A stretch of DNA of 5,727 bases, from positions 1 to 5,727 of the forward strand of contig JASIBJ010000380.1 in NCBI GenBank assembly GCA_030045215.1, given 5' to 3'. Below are positions 1 through 5,727 of this stretch, one piece after another (within the stretch, counting starts at the first letter, position 1; each line of letters starts with the position of its first letter). The translations under genes and the position numbers were made by a program. A model generated the notes under the pieces. It was not told where the DNA came from. It was given only the letters and a program-made list of their open reading frames with translations, and ran no database searches. Source of the DNA: Streptosporangiaceae bacterium (GTDB lineage: Bacteria; Actinomycetota; Actinomycetes; Streptosporangiales; Streptosporangiaceae).

Positions 1-1975
<1,975 letters not shown>

Positions 1976-1983
1976 GAGCAGGA

Positions 1984-1989
1984 CCTCTC
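1984..1989 (-). promoter_or_regulatory. Ribosome binding site of the devR-like gene
   Basis: On the minus strand the bases read GAGAGG, eight bases before the ATG at 1975-1973. This supports that start over any internal Met, and it gives the regulator a short N-terminal extension relative to M. tuberculosis DosR. Confidence 0.7.
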
Positions 1990-2026
1990 GTCGTTCCGTT
2001 CAGCGTGCCGTGGCTGGTCAGGCTCC

Positions 2027-2032
2027 ACACTA
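2027..2032 (-). promoter_or_regulatory. Candidate -10 element of the devR-like promoter
   Basis: The minus strand reads TAGTGT (pattern TAnnnT) about 50 bases before the start codon. A transcript would start near 2018-2020, giving a leader of roughly 45 bases. No TTGACA-like -35 is present at the matching position (2050-2055 reads AGCCGG). That fits an activator-dependent promoter, because the DevR-box-like palindrome begins at about that place. The call is a short motif match only. Confidence 0.4.
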
Positions 2033-2053
2033 ACTGCGGGCTGGACCGGCCGG

Positions 2054-2073
2054 CTCGGGACCAAGGTCCCGGA
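2054..2073. promoter_or_regulatory. DevR/DosR-box-like operator upstream of devR-like gene
   Basis: The 20 bases contain a perfect inverted repeat, CGGGACC-AA-GGTCCCG (2056-2071). Against the DosR consensus recalled from mycobacteria (TTSGGGACTWWAGTCCCSAA) 16 of 20 positions agree; the differences are at positions 1, 9, 12 and 19. The centre lies about 88 bases before the start codon and 43-45 bases before the start site predicted from the candidate -10. That is where DosR boxes typically sit, touching the -35 region. The gene immediately downstream encodes a DevR with conserved DNA-contact residues, which makes autoregulation the simplest reading. The same palindrome could also fold as a hairpin in RNA read through from the por block. 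Confidence 0.72.
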
Positions 2074-2086
2074 CCTAGGGCTGAAG

Positions 2087-2099
2087 GGCCTGGCAGGCC
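2087..2099 (-). terminator. Weak hairpin after the por block
   Basis: GGCCT and AGGCC pair around a three-base loop five bases beyond the stop codon of the oxidoreductase gene (stop at 2105-2107). The stem is only five pairs and no T-run follows in the direction of transcription, so it is a poor intrinsic terminator. Read-through into the devR-like gene is possible. Confidence 0.2.
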
Positions 2100-2104
2100 A
2101 TGGC

Positions 2105-3745
2105 TCATATTCTCTCCGGCCGCATCTCGATGGCACCGCACGGGCACTCGCTCGCGCAGATGCCGCAGCCCTTGCAGTAGTCCAGATCGATCTGGTACCG
2201 CTGCCCGGGCCCGAGCTTGATGACCGCGTTATCGGGGCAGACTCCGTAGCAGTTGTCGCATTCGAAGCAGTTGCCGCACGACATGCACCGGCGCGCCTCA
2301 AACTGCGCGGTCCGCTCGTCCAGCCCGCCGACGACCTCGTCGAACGTGCCGATCCGGCGGGCCAGCTCGAGCTGCGGCCGGACCGTGGCCGGTGCGTCGG
2401 AGTAATACCACGTGTTGAGCCGGTCCTCGGTGGCGAGCTGGTGCCGGACAGACGGTGCGGAACCATGACCCCGCAGCCAGCCGTCGATGCTGCGGGCGGC
2501 CTTCTTGCCGTGGCCGATCGCGATCGTGACCGTGCGCTCCGCCGGAGTCATGTCGCCTCCAGCGAAAATGCCGGGATGGCCGGTCATCAGGTCGGGTCCG
2601 ACCTGCACGACCCCGTCCTCGATCTCGACCCCGTCGACGCCATCGAGGAGCGAGAGCTCGGCCTCCTGGCCGAGCGCCAGCACGACCGAGTCGGCCTCCA
2701 GTTCCTCGAACTCGCCGGTGGGCTGCGGGAACCCGGTCTCGTCGAGCTTCATCTTCTCGATCGTGAGCTTGCCTGCGTCGGCATGGGTGATCGTGGACAG
2801 CCACATCATCCGCACGCCTTCCTCAAGCGCCTCCTCGACCTCGATATCGTGAGCCGGCATCCGGTCCCTGGTCCGCCGGTAGACAACCACAGCGTCGGTG
2901 GCGCCAAGACGACGTGCCGTCCTGGCCGCGTCCATGGCTGTGTTACCGCCGCCGTAGACCGCGACGCGGCGTCCGAGCATCGGCTTCTCGCCGCCTTCCA
3001 TCGCGTGCAGCACCGACACCGCGTCCAGGATCCTGGCGGAGTCGCCGGCCGGGATGTAGGCACGCTTGCCCCGCTGCGCGCCCACGGCAAGGAACGCCGC
3101 GTCGTAGCCGCCGTCGCGCATGACGGCGAGCAGGTCAGTGATCGTCGTCGAGGGCTGAAGGGTGATCCCCATCGCGAGCAGCCGGCCGATCTCGGCATCC
3201 AGCACTGACCGCGGCAACCGGTAAGCCGGGATGCCGTAGCGCATCATGCCCCCCGCGACCGGGCCCGAGTCGGCAATCGTCACCTGATGGCCGAGCAACG
3301 TCAGGTGGTACGCCGCCGACAGGCCCGATGGCCCGGCACCGACGACGAGCACTCGCTGGCCGGATGGAGCGGCCGTCACCGGGATAGTCCAGCCTCGCCT
3401 GATCGCCTCGTCGCCGAGGAAGCGCTCTACCGAGTTGATCCCGACGGCGCTGTCGACCTGGGCCCGGTTGCAGGCAGTCTCACACGGCCGATAGCACACC
3501 CGGCCCATGACCGCGGGGAAGGGGTTGTCCAGCATGATCTGCCGCCAGGCGGCCTCGTAGCCCCCGTGGTCAGTGCGACTGTCCTCGGCGTGATAGAGCC
3601 ACTGCTGGATGTTCTCGCCTGCCGGGCAGGCGTTGTTGCACGGCGGAAGCAAGTCGACGTAGACCGGCCGCTCGGTGCGCCAGGACCCGGTCTTGTTGGC
3701 CAGGCTTGACCCGACGTCCAGCGTGATCGCGAACGGCTTGTCCAT
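2105..3745 (-). CDS. GltD-like FAD/NAD(P) oxidoreductase fused to a PorD-like 2x[4Fe-4S] ferredoxin domain
   Basis: This 546-residue protein is probably the electron-output subunit of the 2-oxoacid oxidoreductase encoded just upstream. It would move electrons between Fe-S clusters, FAD and NAD(P)(H). Residues 30-110 form a GltD/DPD-type Fe-S domain with Cys36, Cys40, Cys84, Cys88 and Cys92. The FAD site is VLVVGAGPSGL (132-142), the pyridine-nucleotide site is VAVYGGGNTAMD (261-272), with basic YRRTRDRMPA at 289-298, and the second FAD motif is GIFAGGD (392-398). The C-terminus (487-541) has an unusual six-cysteine run C-x2-C-x2-C-x2-C-x2-C-x3-CP (487-503), then C-x2-C-x2-C-x3-CP (524-534), like the PorD ferredoxin subunit. 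Plain GltD is shorter and lacks this tail. The start is supported by AAGGAG five bases upstream, and only two bases separate it from porB. From memory, the FAD subunit (KorC) of Azoarcus 2-oxoglutarate:NADP+ oxidoreductase is comparable. A glutamate synthase small subunit is unlikely because no gltB is nearby. Confidence 0.88.
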   Translation of the reverse strand: MDKPFAITLDVGSSLANKTGSWRTERPVYVDLLPPCNNACPAGENIQQWLYHAEDSRTDHGGYEAAWRQIMLDNPFPAVMGRVCYRPCETACNRAQVDSAVGINSVERFLGDEAIRRGWTIPVTAAPSGQRVLVVGAGPSGLSAAYHLTLLGHQVTIADSGPVAGGMMRYGIPAYRLPRSVLDAEIGRLLAMGITLQPSTTITDLLAVMRDGGYDAAFLAVGAQRGKRAYIPAGDSARILDAVSVLHAMEGGEKPMLGRRVAVYGGGNTAMDAARTARRLGATDAVVVYRRTRDRMPAHDIEVEEALEEGVRMMWLSTITHADAGKLTIEKMKLDETGFPQPTGEFEELEADSVVLALGQEAELSLLDGVDGVEIEDGVVQVGPDLMTGHPGIFAGGDMTPAERTVTIAIGHGKKAARSIDGWLRGHGSAPSVRHQLATEDRLNTWYYSDAPATVRPQLELARRIGTFDEVVGGLDERTAQFEARRCMSCGNCFECDNCYGVCPDNAVIKLGPGQRYQIDLDYCKGCGICASECPCGAIEMRPERI

Positions 3746-3747
3746 CG

Positions 3748-4767
3748 CTACTCCTTCGCTGCCTGCTCGTTGCTGGCGCCGTCCAGCAGGCCGAACCTGG
3801 CGATGTTGCGGTCGGCGAGCCGCTGCAGCCTGGCGATCGTCTGGGCGCCCTCAGGCGTCTTGAACAGGTGCGCGTACCGGGTCTGGAGCTTCAGGTATTC
3901 CTCGACGGGTGTCTTCCTGCGGATCCTCGACACGCTGGTGACCTCGCCGTCAATGGCCTCAAACACCGGGAAGAGACCCGTCTGCTCCGCCAGCCGCGCG
4001 ATCTTGATGGTGTCGCAGGACGCGCTACCCCAACCCAGCGGGCACGGTACCAGGATGTGCAGGTAACGGGCGCCGCGGACCTGCATAGCCTGCTCGACCT
4101 TGTACTCCAGGTCGTGCAGCCCGGCCACGGTGGCCGTCGCGACGTACGGGATCTCGTGGGCCATCGCGATCACCGGGGCGTTCTTGCCCTGCCCGAACCG
4201 GTTGCCCGGGTGCGGGCCGACGGCCGGCGTGGTCGAGGTGCGCGCGGCCGGGGGCGTGGCGCCCGAGCGCTGCACTCCGGTGTTCATGTACGCCTCGTTG
4301 TCGTAGCAGATGAACAGCACATCGTCGTTGCGCTCGAACATGCCCGACAAGCAGGCGAAGCCGATGTCAACGGTGCCGCCGTCGCCGCCCTGGCCCACCA
4401 CTCTGACGTCCTCGCGACCCTTGGCGCGCATCGCCGCGGCGATACCCGTGGCGACGGCGGGCGCGTTGCCAAATAGCGAGTGGATCCACGGGATCTGCCA
4501 GGACGTCTCCGGATACGGAGTTGAGAAGACCTCCAGGCAGCCGGTCGCGTTCACCGCGATCATCTGCCGACTGGTCGCTCGCATCGCGGCATCAAGCGCG
4601 TAACGGGCCCCGAGCGCCTCACCGCAGCCCTGGCAGGCACGGTGTCCTGAGTTAAGCGAGTTGGTCCTACTCTGCTCCGACTGAACGCTGCGCTGATCCT
4701 GGTCAAGCAGCCGGTTACCGACCGCGAAACTACCGACCTGGTAGAACTTGACCTGCTGGGCTGGCAT
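3748..4767 (-). CDS. porB: Pyruvate (2-oxoacid):ferredoxin oxidoreductase, beta subunit
   Basis: This 339-residue cytoplasmic subunit binds thiamine diphosphate and one [4Fe-4S] cluster. With PorA it oxidises a 2-oxoacid, most likely pyruvate, with CoA to acyl-CoA, CO2 and two low-potential electrons. Visible marks are GHRACQGCGEALGAR (41-55) with cluster ligands Cys45 and Cys48, Cys77 in ATGCLEV, and the likely fourth ligand Cys242 in VPCPLGWG. The diphosphate motif is GQGGDGGTVDIG (125-136), followed by YDNEAYMNTGVQRSG (155-169). Both parts of the thiamine site and all four cysteines are present, so the subunit looks functional. The roughly 40 residues before GH are longer than the short leader I expect in archaeal PorB. 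The ATG at 4767 follows AGGAG by five bases and lies eight bases after the porA stop. Its own stop (TAG, 3750-3748) precedes the next start by two bases. Substrate specificity among pyruvate and other 2-oxoacids cannot be fixed from sequence alone. Confidence 0.93.
   Translation of the reverse strand: MPAQQVKFYQVGSFAVGNRLLDQDQRSVQSEQSRTNSLNSGHRACQGCGEALGARYALDAAMRATSRQMIAVNATGCLEVFSTPYPETSWQIPWIHSLFGNAPAVATGIAAAMRAKGREDVRVVGQGGDGGTVDIGFACLSGMFERNDDVLFICYDNEAYMNTGVQRSGATPPAARTSTTPAVGPHPGNRFGQGKNAPVIAMAHEIPYVATATVAGLHDLEYKVEQAMQVRGARYLHILVPCPLGWGSASCDTIKIARLAEQTGLFPVFEAIDGEVTSVSRIRRKTPVEEYLKLQTRYAHLFKTPEGAQTIARLQRLADRNIARFGLLDGASNEQAAKE
3751..3756 (-). promoter_or_regulatory. Strong Shine-Dalgarno of the GltD/PorD-like gene, inside the end of porB
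   Basis: The minus strand reads AAGGAG, adjacent to the porB stop codon and five bases before the ATG at 3745. Together with the two-base intergenic gap this indicates coupled translation of porB and the oxidoreductase gene, as expected for subunits of one complex. Confidence 0.8.
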
Positions 4768-4772
4768 TGGTG

Positions 4773-4777
4773 CTCCT
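4773..4777 (-). promoter_or_regulatory. Ribosome binding site of porB, overlapping the porA stop
   Basis: The minus strand reads AGGAG, five bases before the porB ATG at 4767. It overlaps the TAG stop codon of porA (4778-4776). This arrangement supports one transcript and coupled translation of the two subunits. Confidence 0.75.
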
Positions 4778-5727
4778 ATCCGATCCTGGAGGCGACGGCG
4801 CCCAGATCACGCAGGATGTTCTCGGCCGTGGGGCCGGAACGGCGGCTCGCCTGTATCCGGCGGAGTTCGGAATCCACGAGATGGGTGTTCAAATCCAGGA
4901 ACGTCAGCGGCGGCAGGTCGTCGGCTGCCGCGCGGCGGAACAGCGCGAGCAGCGATGCCTTGGTGATCGCGCGGCCGCCCAGGCCGGCGACGACGGTGTA
5001 ACCGTGCAACTGGACCCCGGACAGCGCCATCCGCACGTTCTCCGCCACGATCCCGCCGATGCCGACGGCGAGCGCGCGTTCCAGCACCACGACACGCTGC
5101 GCCCCCTGCAGGGCGCGGCGCACGTTGTCGAGCGGGAAAGGCCGGAAAGAGGTGATGCCGAGCACGCCGATCTTCATGCCGTCAGCCCTCAGTTCGTCCG
5201 CCGCGTCCTTGATCGTTCCCAGCACGGAGCCGAGGGCGACGACGATCGTGTCCGCATCCTGAGTTCGGTAATGCCGGATCAGGCCGCCGGAGTCACGCCC
5301 GAATTCGCCCGCAAACTCGGCGGCCACCCCGGGGATGAGCTCGAGCGCTTGCATCTGCCTGGTGTGGGCGAGGTAGCGGACCTCGGTAAAGGCCTCCGGC
5401 CCGACCATCGCGCCGATCGACACCGGGTCGGCCGGGTCGAGCATCTGGCGTGGCTGGTACGGCGGCAGGAACCGGTCCACCTGCTCCTGCGACGGGATCT
5501 CCAGCCGCTCGTGCGCGTGGGTGAGGACGAAGCCGTCCATGCAGACCATCACCGGGAGTGAGAGTTCCTCGGCGATCCGGAACGCCTGGATGTGCAGGTC
5601 CAGTGCCTCCTGGTTGGTCTCGGCATAGAGCTGGATCCAGCCGCAGTCGCGCTGCGACATGGCGTCGCTATGGTCGTTCCAGATGTTGATCGGCGCGCCG
5701 ATCGCGCGGTTCGCGACCGTCATCACG
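4776..5727 (-). CDS. porA: Pyruvate (2-oxoacid):ferredoxin oxidoreductase, alpha subunit, 5' end cut by the window
   Basis: The visible 316-317 residues are the C-terminal part of a PorA subunit; the frame runs off the right edge and the first visible codons are internal. Opening residues VMTVANRAIGAPINIWNDHSD and MSQRDCGWIQ form the conserved PorA stretch near the active site. They are followed by QEALDLHIQAFRIAEE and LPVMVCMDGFVLTH, the end of the thiamine-dependent N-terminal domain. A domain II follows at about 158-255 (DADTIVVALGSVLGTIKDAADELR, then GITSFRPFP). The NRA..P.NIWNDHSD pattern is typical of pyruvate or isovalerate enzymes rather than KorA 2-oxoglutarate enzymes, so pyruvate is favoured. 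No gamma subunit is visible. It may lie upstream or be fused to the missing N-terminus of this protein, as in gamma-alpha fusions. PorB follows after eight bases. The promoter of the block lies beyond the window. Confidence 0.9.
   Translation of the reverse strand, partial: VMTVANRAIGAPINIWNDHSDAMSQRDCGWIQLYAETNQEALDLHIQAFRIAEELSLPVMVCMDGFVLTHAHERLEIPSQEQVDRFLPPYQPRQMLDPADPVSIGAMVGPEAFTEVRYLAHTRQMQALELIPGVAAEFAGEFGRDSGGLIRHYRTQDADTIVVALGSVLGTIKDAADELRADGMKIGVLGITSFRPFPLDNVRRALQGAQRVVVLERALAVGIGGIVAENVRMALSGVQLHGYTVVAGLGGRAITKASLLALFRRAAADDLPPLTFLDLNTHLVDSELRRIQASRRSGPTAENILRDLGAVASRIG

Noticed and set aside
2056..2071. The palindrome as an intrinsic terminator of the por block
   Set aside because: The loop would be only two to four bases and no T-run follows. 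The match to the DevR box and its spacing from the candidate -10 explain it better, though a dual role cannot be excluded.
2071..2080. A second complete DevR box centred on CCTAGG
   Set aside because: Only about half of the core positions match and the centre is 13 bases from the main box, an improbable spacing for two full sites. It is listed only as part of the half-site cluster.
2441..3208. 255-codon plus-strand open frame opposite the GltD-like gene
   Set aside because: It shows the same compositional signature as other shadow frames, and the minus strand carries intact FAD and NAD(P) motifs here.
4767..5561. 264-codon plus-strand open frame opposite porA
   Set aside because: Its translation is rich in Arg, Gly, His, Gln and Asp without a family pattern, and it lies antisense to a strongly conserved PorA frame. 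It is a shadow of GC bias.

Overview
The window is high-GC DNA with strongly GC-biased third codon positions. It carries a DevR/DosR-type response regulator and a DevS/DosS-type GAF histidine kinase, which points to an actinobacterium (actinomycete type). I cannot name the species. Both ends of the window cut through genes.

Layout: (1) 1-1274, plus strand: the C-terminal part of a DevS/DosS-like sensor histidine kinase. (2) 1271-1975, minus strand: its likely partner, a NarL/LuxR-family regulator very close to DevR/DosR of Mycobacterium tuberculosis. The two genes converge and their stop codons share the palindrome TTAA. (3) 1976-2104: the only real intergenic gap (129 bases). It holds a good match to a DevR/DosR-box palindrome (2054-2073), a candidate -10 element and the ribosome binding site of the regulator, so the regulator appears to control its own gene. 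(4) 2105-5727, minus strand: a tightly packed three-gene block transcribed from the right. In order of transcription it has a PorA-like 2-oxoacid:ferredoxin oxidoreductase alpha subunit (start outside the window), PorB (beta subunit with thiamine diphosphate and an Fe-S cluster), and a GltD-like FAD/NAD(P) oxidoreductase with a PorD-like two-cluster ferredoxin domain fused to its C-terminus. The spacings are 8 and 2 bases, and each internal gene has a clear Shine-Dalgarno sequence.

Working together (inference): the block probably makes a 2-oxoacid (most likely pyruvate):NAD(P)+ oxidoreductase. PorA/PorB would oxidise the 2-oxoacid to acyl-CoA and CO2, and the fused third subunit would collect the electrons and pass them through FAD to NAD(P)+. 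A DevR/DevS hypoxia, NO or redox system encoded next to an oxygen-sensitive, ferredoxin-type pyruvate-oxidising enzyme suggests a low-oxygen energy module in an otherwise respiring actinomycete. The promoter of the por block lies beyond the right edge, so its control by DevR cannot be shown from this window.
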